Notes under the pieces: generated by a model
Databases searched by the model: none
What the model was told of the DNA's origin: nothing
The model's input: the letters and a program-made list of their open reading frames with translations, nothing else
Shown here: in pieces, positions 1-9,123 of the stretch
How positions within the stretch are numbered: position 1 is the first letter of the stretch
Layout of the letters: each line of letters begins with the position of its first letter
Made by a program: the position numbers and the translations under genes
Assembly (NCBI GenBank): GCA_965237725.1
Contig: OZ250151.1
Coordinates: 2,418,001 to 2,482,000 of the forward strand
DNA length: 64,000 bases
DNA from: G965237725 sp965237725
GTDB lineage: Bacteria > Pseudomonadota > Gammaproteobacteria > Arenicellales > Poriferihabitantaceae
Direction: 5' to 3'

Positions 1-978
1 GTTGTTAACGTCGCCCATTTTTTTCTTGCTCATTTGTTTTAGACGAAAGTGCCCGGCATAGGCAATCATCGCGCCATTGTCAGTGCAAAACTCGGGACGA
101 GGATAGAACACTTCAGCACCCAAGTTTTCTGTCATCTGAGACAGCGTTGTTCTTAGACGTTGATTTGCACCTACGCCGCCGGCAATAACCAGTCGACAGC
201 CGCCACACTGAAGTAATGCCCGCCGACACTTGATTTCCAGGGTTTCTACTACCGCAAGCTCAAATGCCAGCGCAATATCGGCAATAGTTTGCTCATCAAG
301 ATCATGGTTATTTGCAGTGGTCAGGGTATGGGTTTTGAGACCGCTAAAGCTAAAATCTAGCCCGGGCCGGTTGGTCATCGGTCGAGGGAATTTGAATCGA
401 CCCGAATCACCATTTATCGCCACCCTGGCGATGGCCGGGCCACCAGGATAACCCAGGCCAAGGAGTTTGGCGGTTTTATCGAACGCTTCTCCCGCCGCAT
501 CATCCAAAGACTGACCGAGGATTTTATAGTTGCCAGGAGAGGCTACATCCACCAACAGGGTATGCCCGCCAGACACCAGTAATGCCACAAACGGATATTC
601 CGGCGGGTTGGTTTCCAACATGGGCGCGAGCAAATGTCCCTCCATATGATGCACACCGATTCCGGGTACATTCCATGCATGAGCCAGGCTTTTACCCAGC
701 GATGCACCAACCAGCAATGCCCCGGCCAGGCCTGGGCCTGCGGTAAAGGCCACACCATCCGGTATGACATGGTTATTCGACGGATCCTGGATAACACTGT
801 CAATCAGCGGCAATAAAGCCCGGATGTGGTCCCGGGCCGCAAGCTCGGGCACAACCCCGCCGTATTGCTGGTGCAAGTCAATCTGGGAGGACAGGCGGTG
901 TACAACAAGCCCACATTCGCTGTCATAAATGGCCGCAGCGGTATCGTCGCAGGATGTTTCAACTCCTAAAATTCGCAT
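1..978 (-). CDS. tsaD: tRNA N6-adenosine threonylcarbamoyltransferase TsaD (3' end cut by window edge)
   Basis: TsaD transfers the threonylcarbamoyl group from threonylcarbamoyl-AMP to A37 of tRNAs that read ANN codons, working in the cytoplasm with TsaB and TsaE. The reading frame starts at an ATG at 978 and stays open to base 1, giving 326 codons; the family is about 335-345 residues, so only a short C-terminal piece is missing. The start MRILGVETSCDDT is the family N-terminus. The metal-binding HMEGH motif is at about residues 111-115, and the ASKHA glycine-rich segments (SGGHTLL, AGGVGAN) are present. It is divergent from aat. Identification is firm. Confidence 0.97.
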   Translation of the reverse strand, partial: MRILGVETSCDDTAAAIYDSECGLVVHRLSSQIDLHQQYGGVVPELAARDHIRALLPLIDSVIQDPSNNHVIPDGVAFTAGPGLAGALLVGASLGKSLAHAWNVPGIGVHHMEGHLLAPMLETNPPEYPFVALLVSGGHTLLVDVASPGNYKILGQSLDDAAGEAFDKTAKLLGLGYPGGPAIARVAINGDSGRFKFPRPMTNRPGLDFSFSGLKTHTLTTANNHDLDEQTIADIALAFELAVVETLEIKCRRALLQCGGCRLVIAGGVGANQRLRTTLSQMTENLGAEVFYPRPEFCTDNGAMIAYAGHFRLKQMSKKKMGDVNN

Positions 979-1067
979 CAATGGATTCTACATCACTAGG
1001 ATTGCCTTATAATAAAAGCGAATTTATTTTTGGGTTTTAACTTGATATTTAATTTGATTTTATAGGC

Positions 1068-1757
1068 ATGGCAACGATTGAAGATTTTCCCGACGTTAAA
1101 TACGCAACGGATGATGGCTTGCTCGCCCTTGGCGGCGATCTCAGCCCCAATCGTCTGATCAGTGCCTATAAAAAGGGAATTTTTCCCTGGTACAACCCGG
1201 GGGAACCGATCCTGTGGTGGTCGCCAGACCCGCGATGTGTATTGCTACCCAAACAATACAAGCCCTCCCGAAGCCTTAAACGCTCAATCAGGAAGAACCA
1301 ATTCAAGTTCACCTTCGATCAGGCGTTTGAACATGTAATCGATCAATGTGCCGCGCCGCGGGAAAAGGAGTCGGGCACGTGGATTACCCGAGATATGCGA
1401 GACGCTTATACTTCGCTGCATAAACTGGGTCATGCCCATTCAATTGAAACATGGAAGGATGACGTTCTGGTTGGCGGGTTGTATGGCATTGCCCTGGGTC
1501 GGGTATTTTTTGGTGAAAGCATGTTTAGCCGAGTTAGTGATGCATCTAAAGCAGCTCTGTACTATCTGGTCACCAGTCTGATAGATCGGGGATATCAGCT
1601 GATTGATTGTCAGATCACATCGCCTCATCTGTTAAGCTTGGGCGCCATAGAAATTTCTCGCACAGAATTTCTTAAACGGCTAGAATCTGCACTATCACAT
1701 ACCGAAAAACAGGGGCCCTGGACTCATTTAAAAATAGAATTAACCACCAATAATTAA
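1068..1757 (+). CDS. aat: Leucyl/phenylalanyl-tRNA--protein transferase
   Basis: Aat adds Leu or Phe from aminoacyl-tRNA to the N-terminal Arg or Lys of proteins, marking them for ClpS/ClpAP degradation (N-end rule). The 229-residue protein has the usual family length. Visible conserved blocks are the N-terminal FPWY and LWWSPDPR segments, the GESMFSR block with SDASKAAL, and the LIDCQ...HLLSLGA segment near the C-terminus. The next gene, bpt, starts 8 bases after the stop, so the two N-end-rule transferases are very probably co-transcribed. Confidence 0.97.
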   Translation: MATIEDFPDVKYATDDGLLALGGDLSPNRLISAYKKGIFPWYNPGEPILWWSPDPRCVLLPKQYKPSRSLKRSIRKNQFKFTFDQAFEHVIDQCAAPREKESGTWITRDMRDAYTSLHKLGHAHSIETWKDDVLVGGLYGIALGRVFFGESMFSRVSDASKAALYYLVTSLIDRGYQLIDCQITSPHLLSLGAIEISRTEFLKRLESALSHTEKQGPWTHLKIELTTNN

Positions 1758-1765
1758 CAAGAATT

Positions 1766-2479
1766 GTGACTATCCAGACAACCCAGCCAAAACTGTACAT
1801 CTCAGCGCCTCATGCCTGTCCGTACATCGAGCCCGAAACCGCATCGACGGTGCTGCTGGACCCGGATCATGATGTAGACAATGCGCTTTTCAGTGTGCTG
1901 TTAAAATCCGGGTTTCGTAGAAGCGGAAAAACAATTTATCGACCCCATTGTCGCAACTGTAATGCCTGTGTTTCGGTACGTATTCCGGCCAGAGAATATA
2001 TTCCCAATCGCGCCCAATTGCGATGTTATAAAAAGAATAGCATCATTCATACAACCATGGTGCCAGCGACTTTCAAGCAAGAGCACTTTGAACTGTATTG
2101 TCGATATCAGTCCTGGCGACACAGCGGTGATATCATGGATCACAATGACCCGGAACGCTATAACGAATTTATGGTTGAGTCCTCTATAGAGACAGTATTC
2201 CTGGAATTCAGACTGGATGGCAAACTCACTGGACTTTCGGTTTGTGATTTGCCTAACGATGGGATGTCTGCGGTTTATACCTTTTTCGATCCGAAGTATT
2301 CAAAATTGAGCATCGGAACCTATGCCATTATGAAACAGATTGACTATGTCAACGAAATGGATCTGGACTGGCTCTACCTTGGCTACTGGATTGAAAACTG
2401 CAAAAAGATGCATTACAAAACCAATTTCAAACCCATGTTTGGGTATTTAAACAAGGAATGGCAATTAATTTCCCACTAA
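1766..2479 (+). CDS. bpt: Aspartate/glutamate leucyltransferase (Bpt, ATE1-related)
   Basis: Bpt transfers leucine from Leu-tRNA to proteins with N-terminal Asp or Glu, the second arm of the bacterial N-end rule. The 237-residue protein starts at GTG, 8 bases after the aat stop; no ATG fits the family N-terminus better. Conserved features are an early HACPYIE segment, the cysteine cluster HCRNCNAC at about residues 53-60, and the C-terminal LGYWIENCKKMHYK block, followed by the F/YKP element typical of the family. Older annotations call this family arginyl-tRNA-protein transferase; the bacterial short form is usually Bpt. Confidence 0.94.
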   Translation: MTIQTTQPKLYISAPHACPYIEPETASTVLLDPDHDVDNALFSVLLKSGFRRSGKTIYRPHCRNCNACVSVRIPAREYIPNRAQLRCYKKNSIIHTTMVPATFKQEHFELYCRYQSWRHSGDIMDHNDPERYNEFMVESSIETVFLEFRLDGKLTGLSVCDLPNDGMSAVYTFFDPKYSKLSIGTYAIMKQIDYVNEMDLDWLYLGYWIENCKKMHYKTNFKPMFGYLNKEWQLISH

Positions 2480-2490
2480 TTAATCTCGCA

Positions 2491-4365
2491 CTAATTAAGC
2501 TTGGACTGCATTACCATTGCCCTTGATAATACATCGAGCTGACTGACAAACCAGAACGGTGCTCGGGTCAGTAATACTTCACTTCGATTCAACGCCCCCA
2601 GGGATCTGGTTTGCAGATCATCCGCCAGTACTTCTTCAATTTTTTGACTTTTTAGATATTCGGCCAATCTGAGACTGACCGATATCAATACCGCAGATGG
2701 TGACTGGTTTGCCGCATCGGCAATGAGTTCTTCCCCTGATGCTGGCGCTAATAAAGTTCCATCGCCTTGATACCAGCCATTAAATCGATAAAATCGTTGC
2801 CAGCCCTGATTAACGAGTTCTAACACAATTTCCACATCATCCTGACTCTGATTATAAATTGCCCAGTCAAGTAGACCGCGGGAGACATAGGCAAAATCTT
2901 CCAGTGATGCTTGCCCCATCAATTCTCCCCGAGCCAGGGAGCGATGCAGGTCTTTTCCATCCCAGACCTGCTCAACCAGAAAATCTCTTATATCCCGGGC
3001 TATATCGGCATAACTCCCATCAGCATACCGTTTAGCAGCTTCGACATAGGTCGACAAAGCCAGGCCATTCCAGCCCGCCAGAAGCTTGTCATCTACAGGC
3101 AAGGCGCGTTGTTGTCTGGATTTTAGTAACAACAACCTGGATTGTTCATATAAGTCCCGAGCAGTTTTAAAATCAATACCATTTGTCGACGCATAGTGTT
3201 CCAGACTGATAAAAAATCGCGCATGATTTCCTGCGGGAAACTCTGACTCCCGATCAAGTTCCCATAATGCCAATATAAGATGGGCCTGTTCAGCATTTAA
3301 TATATTTCTGATTTGCGCCGGTGTCCACAGGTAACTGCCGCCCTCAATATTGTTATCATCAACGGCGGAAAAGGAAGATACAAGAGCGCCATCGGAATCC
3401 CACATATTATCAACCATGAAATCCAGCGTTTGTCTGGCAATGGCGTGGTATTCGGGTTTATCCAGAATTTTTCCGGCCAGTATATATATTTCCGCCAGAT
3501 TGGCATTGTCGTATAACATTTTTTCAAAATGAGGGATGGCCCAGTTTGAATCCGTGGTATACCGAAAAAAACCGCCCGCCAGATGATCGTGCATTCCCCG
3601 AGTGGCCATGGCGTTGAGCGTCCGCTCGAGAAACTCGCGGACCTCCGGATCGGGGTTTAATGCAATTCGTTTGAGCAGGTATTTTAGTTGTGGGGTAGAT
3701 GGAAATTTTTGCTGCTGCCCAAACCCGCCGTGCTGCAGATCAGCTCGAGCCATAACACCCTTCACAGCGTCCTGAATGATTGCGGAGAAGACTTGGCGAT
3801 TTAAATTGCTGTTGGTGGCGGGGAACTGGGTAATGGATTCTTTACTCACCAGATTGGAAACACGCTCGGGATCGGTTTCCCAAACCTGTTGCAAGCGTTT
3901 CAGGGTTTCCAGAAATTGCGCGGGAGGTGCATAAAGCACTGCGTAAATTGGATGGCCCGATGGGGTTACAAATACGTTCAGGGGCCAGCCGCCACGACCC
4001 AGAATCTGCTGGGCAAAATCCATCAAGCGGCGATCCAGTGCCGGTTCCAGCTCACGGTCTACTTTTATCGGTATAAAGTTTTCGTTTAGAAACGATGCAA
4101 TTTCTTCATTCTTGTAGCTTTCCTGCTGCATAACATGACACCAGTGGCAGGCAAAGTAACCAATAGACAGATATAGAATCCTGTTTTGGGTTTTCGCTGT
4201 TTGCACCGCCTTTTCACCCCAGGTTTGCCAGGCAACGGGGTCGTCGCCGTGTAACGCCAGATAAGGTGCGGGGTGATCAAGTAACTGGTTTTCCAGTTCA
4301 GCACCTTGGGCCATTGACAGTAAAAACAGGATACCCGATAGAAAGGCAACTCGAAGCGCGATCAT
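2491..4365 (-). CDS. DUF255 thioredoxin-like protein (YyaL/SSP411 family), exported
   Basis: This 624-residue protein belongs to the DUF255 (YyaL/spermatogenesis-associated protein 20) family: an N-terminal thioredoxin-like domain followed by an (alpha/alpha)6-barrel-like region. The family motif with CHWCHVM is at about residues 72-78 and gives a CxxC redox pair. Residues 1-20 are hydrophobic after Met-Ile-Ala-Leu-Arg and look like a signal peptide, so the protein is probably periplasmic. Later family segments include the GGFFRYTTDSNW and HFEKMLYDNA blocks. It is somewhat shorter than typical members. The biochemical role of the family is not settled. It converges with bpt, with 11 bases between the stops. 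Confidence 0.88.
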   Translation of the reverse strand: MIALRVAFLSGILFLLSMAQGAELENQLLDHPAPYLALHGDDPVAWQTWGEKAVQTAKTQNRILYLSIGYFACHWCHVMQQESYKNEEIASFLNENFIPIKVDRELEPALDRRLMDFAQQILGRGGWPLNVFVTPSGHPIYAVLYAPPAQFLETLKRLQQVWETDPERVSNLVSKESITQFPATNSNLNRQVFSAIIQDAVKGVMARADLQHGGFGQQQKFPSTPQLKYLLKRIALNPDPEVREFLERTLNAMATRGMHDHLAGGFFRYTTDSNWAIPHFEKMLYDNANLAEIYILAGKILDKPEYHAIARQTLDFMVDNMWDSDGALVSSFSAVDDNNIEGGSYLWTPAQIRNILNAEQAHLILALWELDRESEFPAGNHARFFISLEHYASTNGIDFKTARDLYEQSRLLLLKSRQQRALPVDDKLLAGWNGLALSTYVEAAKRYADGSYADIARDIRDFLVEQVWDGKDLHRSLARGELMGQASLEDFAYVSRGLLDWAIYNQSQDDVEIVLELVNQGWQRFYRFNGWYQGDGTLLAPASGEELIADAANQSPSAVLISVSLRLAEYLKSQKIEEVLADDLQTRSLGALNRSEVLLTRAPFWFVSQLDVLSRAMVMQSKLN

Positions 4366-4465
4366 TAATTTATATACGATGCTGGTCTATTCGCAGGAAA
4401 CGAAAAGGTCTTATGTGATGGGCTATTTGAACCGCAATGGGACGATGAGTTCCGTGGCAAAGAAA

Positions 4466-5293
4466 TTATTCTTTTGGTTTTTCCAGTTTTGGCACATCTT
4501 CATCTTCTGATTCATCCTCTGATTCGTCCTCTGTATCATCAGCGTCATCATAGTCATCGCTTCTCTTGAAAAATCGGCTGCAATAAAGCCCTGCTTCGAA
4601 TAACAACCATACCGGCAATGCCAGCAGGGTTTGGGAAAATATGTCAGGGGGCGTTAACAGCATTCCCACTACAAATGCACCGACAATAATATAGGGTCGT
4701 TTCTTCGCTAGTCCTTCTACTGTCGCCGCGCCCATATAAATTAATAAGACTGTTGCTACGGGAACTTCGAATGCCACCCCAAATGCAAAAAACAATTTGA
4801 TTACAAAGCTGAGATAAGAATTGATGTCTGTCATTACCGCCACGCCTTCCGGTGCGGTATTGGCAAAAAACTGAAAAATTAGTGGAAATACAACAAAATA
4901 GGAAAATAAAATTCCAAGATAAAACAATGCGCTGCTCGATAACAAGAGGGGGACGACCAGTCGCTTTTCGTTTTTATACAGACCAGGGGCTACAAACGCC
5001 CAGATTTGATAGAGTAAATACGGTACTGCCAACGCAAAGGCGCAGGCAAATGCAAATTTAAAGGGTACAAAAAACGGGCCATGGGGTTCGGTGGAAATCA
5101 TGGTGTTGTCTTCGGGCAACGCACTCATCAAAGGGCTAGCCAGCACTTCATACAAGGAATTAGCAAAGGGCGCCAATATAATAAAGAAAACAACTACCGA
5201 TAAGATTCCCCTCAGTAAACGATCACGCAATTCGATCAGGTGTGAGACCAGAGAGCCTTCAGTGCCAGTGAGAGTTTGTTCTTCCTCTGCCAT
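4466..5293 (-). CDS. tatC: Sec-independent protein translocase TatC
   Basis: TatC is the polytopic inner-membrane receptor of the twin-arginine system and binds RR signal peptides together with TatB. The 275-residue protein has the six-helix pattern and conserved elements: the SHLIELRDRLLR start, the FKFAFACAFALAVPYLLYQ segment, PGLYKNEKR, and the TPPDIFSQ block. The C-terminal ~30 residues are a very acidic Asp/Glu run (from about residue 245), which would lie in the cytoplasm; E. coli TatC lacks such a tail. It is the last gene of tatABC, 3 bases after tatB. Confidence 0.97.
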   Translation of the reverse strand: MAEEEQTLTGTEGSLVSHLIELRDRLLRGILSVVVFFIILAPFANSLYEVLASPLMSALPEDNTMISTEPHGPFFVPFKFAFACAFALAVPYLLYQIWAFVAPGLYKNEKRLVVPLLLSSSALFYLGILFSYFVVFPLIFQFFANTAPEGVAVMTDINSYLSFVIKLFFAFGVAFEVPVATVLLIYMGAATVEGLAKKRPYIIVGAFVVGMLLTPPDIFSQTLLALPVWLLFEAGLYCSRFFKRSDDYDDADDTEDESEDESEDEDVPKLEKPKE

Positions 5294-5296
5294 TTA

Positions 5297-5950
5297 TTAT
5301 TTCCTGGTCTTGTTCTTGGTTTTGGCCATGGTTTTGGCCTTGGTTTTCTTTGACCTGGCAGTGGTCGAAGGTTTTCTTACAGGGGCTTTTTTTGCGCTGG
5401 TTTTCTTTGTACTGGTTTTCTTTGTATTGGCTTTAACCGCCGGTTTGGTAGCTGCTTTTTTCTGCGCTGTCCTTTTCCCAGCTGCTTTTTTCTTCAAACC
5501 AGAATTTTTAGCGACGGCTTTTTTCGCGGTCGCTTTCTTTCCGGCAGATTTCTTTGCTCCAGATGTTTTTGCTCCAGATTTATTTCCTTTAGGCTTTTTT
5601 GAACCTCTTTTTTTACTGACCTTTTTCGAACTACCATCCAGGGCGTTTTTAATTTGGTTTGCTTCGTCTTTTAAACCAATTGATTTGTCCACCGATGCCG
5701 TAGTCGATTCAGCCATATTTTTGAAATCTTTGCTTGCAGAAGTAAGCTCATCTTTGAATTCCTTTACCGCAGCAAGATCGTGGGCATTCATCTCCTTCTT
5801 GACATCAGATTTGACGTCCGCAATCATGCGCCGTCCCTTGCCAACCCACATGCCAACGCTACGCGCAACACCAGGAAGGCGTTGGGGTCCAATAACGACT
5901 AAGGCGATGACGCCAATAAACGCCATCTCCCAAAAACCAACATCAAACAT
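5297..5950 (-). CDS. tatB: Sec-independent protein translocase TatB with long lysine/alanine-rich tail
   Basis: TatB partners TatC in recognising twin-arginine substrates. Residues 1-60 give the family signature: one membrane helix (about 7-20), then GPQRLPGVAR and an amphipathic helix. Residues about 109-217 are a low-complexity tail of Lys, Ala, Ser and Thr with repeated AKK and TKK words and no acidic residue, resembling histone-H1-like or AlgP-type tails. The protein is longer than E. coli TatB (171 residues). The tail is encoded in frame without interruption, so it is not a sequencing frameshift artefact by inspection. It lies between tatA and tatC. Confidence 0.94.
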   Translation of the reverse strand: MFDVGFWEMAFIGVIALVVIGPQRLPGVARSVGMWVGKGRRMIADVKSDVKKEMNAHDLAAVKEFKDELTSASKDFKNMAESTTASVDKSIGLKDEANQIKNALDGSSKKVSKKRGSKKPKGNKSGAKTSGAKKSAGKKATAKKAVAKNSGLKKKAAGKRTAQKKAATKPAVKANTKKTSTKKTSAKKAPVRKPSTTARSKKTKAKTMAKTKNKTRK

Positions 5951-5968
5951 AGGAGATTAGTGTGAGTC

Positions 5969-6244
5969 TTATGACTCTTTGTTGGTTGTTTCTTCTTTTG
6001 CGGTAGTCGCATCAACTACCTGCTCGTCCTCGTCGCTGGATTCTTCGTTGGTTTCTTCGCTGGTTTCTTCGCTGGATTCTTCGATTTTTTCAGTGCTGCC
6101 TTCTTCTTTTACTGCTTTTTTAAAACCCTTTATTGCGCCGCCGAGATCGCCACCGAAGTTGCGTAATTTTTTGGTGCCAAAGATCAATAATACGATCACC
6201 AGAATGATGATCAACTGAACTGGACTAATACCACCAATACCCAT
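5969..6244 (-). CDS. tatA: Sec-independent protein translocase TatA
   Basis: TatA oligomerises to form the Tat translocation element in the inner membrane. The 91-residue protein has an N-terminal membrane helix (about 7-22), the FGTKKLR hinge and the amphipathic GGDLGGAIKGFKKAV helix that define TatA rather than TatB. From about residue 47 the tail is rich in Glu, Ser and Thr and strongly acidic. It is the first tat gene, 146 bases downstream of hisI, so it could have its own promoter as well as read-through from the his genes. Confidence 0.96.
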   Translation of the reverse strand: MGIGGISPVQLIIILVIVLLIFGTKKLRNFGGDLGGAIKGFKKAVKEEGSTEKIEESSEETSEETNEESSDEDEQVVDATTAKEETTNKES

Positions 6245-6390
6245 AATTTTTCTCCAATTTGTTTAAATGATTATATTGATTAACTCAAACTACCCAATTA
6301 TCGATGTGAACCCGATAACCCGATACTGATTTATTTGAAAGCTCGATTTTAACGGTAAACCCGGTTACTGCGTAGTGCTAATTTTCATGG

Positions 6391-6816
6391 TTATTTGTCA
6401 TCTGCCTGAACTGCATCTACCTGACCTGCTTGATTGGAATAAATTTCAGCCTGATCCTTTAATACTGGATCTACTTCCTGCCATTGGCCTGAATCATAGC
6501 GTTTATAGAAACAATTGTGTCGCCCGGTATGGCATGCGATTCCACCAATCTGCTCCACCTGCATTAATACCACATCGCTGTCGCAATCGATTCGAATTTC
6601 TTTCAATTTCTGCACATGGCCGGATTCTTCTCCTTTTCGCCAGAGTTTTTTCCTCGATCTGGAGTAGTACACCGCCCTGGATTCTTCCAGGGTGGTTTGC
6701 AGGGCCTCTCTGTTCATCCATGCGACCATGAGCACCTTACCGGTGTCGTGTTGTTGGGCAATGGCAGGCACCAGACCCGCTTCATTCCATTTAATTTCAT
6801 CTAATAGGGTATTCAT
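6391..6816 (-). CDS. hisI: Phosphoribosyl-AMP cyclohydrolase HisI (no fused HisE)
   Basis: HisI opens the adenine ring of phosphoribosyl-AMP in histidine synthesis. The 141-residue protein is the stand-alone cyclohydrolase: the VLMVAWMNREAL start, the SRSRKKLWRKGE block, the metal-binding DCDSD motif and the CHTGRHNCF segment are present. The phosphoribosyl-ATP pyrophosphatase (HisE) is neither fused to it nor encoded in the 146 bases before tatA, where many related genomes keep it. The gene follows hisF with a short gap in the same leftward operon. Confidence 0.96.
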   Translation of the reverse strand: MNTLLDEIKWNEAGLVPAIAQQHDTGKVLMVAWMNREALQTTLEESRAVYYSRSRKKLWRKGEESGHVQKLKEIRIDCDSDVVLMQVEQIGGIACHTGRHNCFYKRYDSGQWQEVDPVLKDQAEIYSNQAGQVDAVQADDK

Positions 6817-6841
6817 AAATTTCGCTTTGTCTATGGGGAAT

Positions 6842-7618
6842 CTATAGTCGTATAGATATCCCCTGTTCTAACATGTATTGCTTGACCTGACCCACAGTAA
6901 ATTCACCGTAGTGAAAAATACTTGCCGCCAGCACCGCATCTGCCTCACCCAGAATTACGCCGTCGGCCAGATGTTGCAGATTGCCAACCCCTCCGGATGC
7001 AATAATTGGAATGGGCACACTTCGCGATATACGCCGAACCAGCTCAAGATCAAAACCGTTTTTAGTTCCGTCTCTGTCCATACTGGTGACCAATAATTCT
7101 CCCGCACCATAATCAGCCATCTTTTCCGACCACTCCAGGGCATCAATACCCGTTGGATTTCTACCGCCATGGGTAAAAATTTCCCAACGCGGCTGGTCAG
7201 GGATTGCTGAATCAACCGCTTTTGCATCGATGGCGACGACGATACATTGATTACCAAAATGTTCGCTAGCCGCTCGAATAAATTCGGGATTATTCACCGC
7301 GGTGGTGTTTATGGAAACCTTGTCCGCCCCGGCATCCAGCATTTTGTGAATGTCATCCAGCTCTCGTATCCCGCCACCTACAGTGAGGGGAATAAACACT
7401 TCGCTGGCGACCTGCTCCACAACCTTGACGATAGTCTCGCGGTCATCAGAACTCGCGGTGATATCCAGGAAAGTGATTTCATCTGCGCCCTGCGCATTGT
7501 ATCGCCGCGCCACTTCCACAGGATCTCCCGCGTCTTTGATATCTACAAACTGGATTCCCTTCACAACCCGTCCGGCATCTACATCCAGACAAGGAATAAT
7601 TCTTTTGGTTAACGGCAT
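6842..7618 (-). CDS. hisF: Imidazole glycerol phosphate synthase subunit HisF
   Basis: HisF is the cyclase subunit that uses ammonia from HisH to turn PRFAR into imidazole glycerol phosphate and AICAR. The ATG at 7618 gives 258 residues starting MPLTKRIIPCLDVDAGRVVKG, with the catalytic Asp in CLDVD; an in-frame TTG at 7624 is less likely. The second catalytic Asp lies in the TSMDRDGTKNGFD segment, and the IIASGGVGN phosphate-binding loop is intact. It sits between hisA and hisI. Confidence 0.97.
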   Translation of the reverse strand: MPLTKRIIPCLDVDAGRVVKGIQFVDIKDAGDPVEVARRYNAQGADEITFLDITASSDDRETIVKVVEQVASEVFIPLTVGGGIRELDDIHKMLDAGADKVSINTTAVNNPEFIRAASEHFGNQCIVVAIDAKAVDSAIPDQPRWEIFTHGGRNPTGIDALEWSEKMADYGAGELLVTSMDRDGTKNGFDLELVRRISRSVPIPIIASGGVGNLQHLADGVILGEADAVLAASIFHYGEFTVGQVKQYMLEQGISIRL

Positions 7619-7645
7619 TAACAATCCATGGCCATAAAATTAAAG

Positions 7646-8401
7646 TTATAGCCCAAAACTGCCCTGACCTGAAATTTCATCGGCGGCCTTTTGGCCTTCA
7701 ACAAAATCCAGCGTCCCCTCATATATTGCACGGCCGGTTATTGCACCAACAATGCCTGATCCGGATTGTGCGGCCAGTTTTTTTACATTCTCAATATTCT
7801 GAATTCCGCCCGAGGCGATAACCGGAATATTCACAGACTCCGCCAGTGCCACCGTGGCTTCAATATTAACCCCCTGCATCATGCCGTCTCGCGCAATGTC
7901 GGTGTAAATTATCGCCTCCACACCATCATTGTCAAAATGCTGAGCCATATCGATGGCATCGTGTTTGGATAGTTTCGACCAGCCTTCGGTGGCAATTTTT
8001 CCATCCCTGGCATCGAGACCGACGATTACATGGGTTGGGTATTCAGCGCATAGATCGCTGATCAGGTGGGGCTCATTAATTGCCTGGGTTCCAATTATTA
8101 CAAAACGCACCCCTGCCTGGATATATATATCTACAGTATCTTCGGTGCGGATTCCGCCCCCAACCTGGATCGGCACGTCGGGATGATTTTCTGCGATGGT
8201 GTGAATCAGATCCGCATTCATCGGCTCTCCTTTCATGGCGCCGTCGAGATCGACAATATGCAATCGCCTTGCGCCCTTCTCAACCCATTGAGCCGCCACG
8301 GCTACGGGGTCATCAGAAAAAACCGTTGATTGATCCATATCCCCCTGGCGCAATCGCACGCATTTACCTTCTTTAATATCAATTGCCGGAATTAAAAGCA
8401 T
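7646..8401 (-). CDS. hisA: ProFAR isomerase HisA
   Basis: HisA is the (beta/alpha)8-barrel isomerase that converts ProFAR to PRFAR, the step before HisH/HisF. The 251-residue protein begins MLLIPAIDIKEGKCVRL, with the catalytic Asp in AIDI, and has the second catalytic Asp in YTDIARDGMMQG plus the IASGGI phosphate-binding loop. It starts 2 bases after the hisH stop, so translation is probably coupled. Confidence 0.97.
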   Translation of the reverse strand: MLLIPAIDIKEGKCVRLRQGDMDQSTVFSDDPVAVAAQWVEKGARRLHIVDLDGAMKGEPMNADLIHTIAENHPDVPIQVGGGIRTEDTVDIYIQAGVRFVIIGTQAINEPHLISDLCAEYPTHVIVGLDARDGKIATEGWSKLSKHDAIDMAQHFDNDGVEAIIYTDIARDGMMQGVNIEATVALAESVNIPVIASGGIQNIENVKKLAAQSGSGIVGAITGRAIYEGTLDFVEGQKAADEISGQGSFGL

Positions 8402-8403
8402 AA

Positions 8404-9063
8404 TTACAAAGTCCCATTCCAGTTAATAAAATTTCTAAGCAGTTGCAACCCCACGTCATGACTTTTTTCAGGATGAAATTGCGTGGCAAATAAATTATTC
8501 AATCCTGCGGCCGCAGTAAATTTATTACCATAGTCACATTCCCCCATAACCTGATTTTTATCATCACTTTCCACGTAATAACTGTGGACGAAATAAAAAT
8601 AAGCATTGTCGTCTATGCCGTGCCACAAAGGATGGTCTATGGATTTTTTAACCTGATTCCATCCCATATGGGGTATTTTCAATTTTTCTCCGTCCGCGTT
8701 ATTGCTGGCATGTTTCGGGTGGCTTGAAAAATGTTTTACCCGCCCCGCCAACAGGTCCAGTCCCTGGGTGCCGCCGTTTTCTTCACTGGCGCGATAGAGT
8801 GCCTGAAGTCCGAGACAAATCCCCAACACCGGGCCGTCTTTGAGTCGCTGATTTACCGCATCTTTTAATTCTGGATTACCATCGAGTTGATTAAACCAGG
8901 TACCAATTGCACCTTGACCCGGGAGAATCAAATAATCTGCGTTTTTAATTTCTTTGATATTTGCGGTAATACTAACCTGGGACTGCTTGCTGACATAGGT
9001 CGCAGCCTTACTCACCGAGCGCAGGTTTCCCACACCCAAATCCACAATGACTATTCTAGACAT
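8404..9063 (-). CDS. hisH: Imidazole glycerol phosphate synthase subunit HisH
   Basis: HisH is the class I glutamine amidotransferase that feeds ammonia to HisF. In this 219-residue protein the nucleophile Cys is in GICLGLQAL, and the His and Glu of the triad are in the C-terminal FHPEKS motif; the oxyanion PGQGA loop is at about residues 48-52. It lies between hisB and hisA in the leftward operon. Confidence 0.96.
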   Translation of the reverse strand: MSRIVIVDLGVGNLRSVSKAATYVSKQSQVSITANIKEIKNADYLILPGQGAIGTWFNQLDGNPELKDAVNQRLKDGPVLGICLGLQALYRASEENGGTQGLDLLAGRVKHFSSHPKHASNNADGEKLKIPHMGWNQVKKSIDHPLWHGIDDNAYFYFVHSYYVESDDKNQVMGECDYGNKFTAAAGLNNLFATQFHPEKSHDVGLQLLRNFINWNGTL

Positions 9064-9123
9064 GACATTGTTTATTGGGGTGTAGCACTTTGATTACTGC
9101 ACAACAAAATGATTGTAGAACGC

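Noticed and set aside
5091..5960. Plus-strand open frame of 289 codons opposite tatB/tatC
   Set aside because: It is the antisense of the lysine/alanine-rich TatB tail, which leaves the opposite strand open as Phe/Leu/Ala-rich sequence; tatB and tatC are certain on the minus strand.
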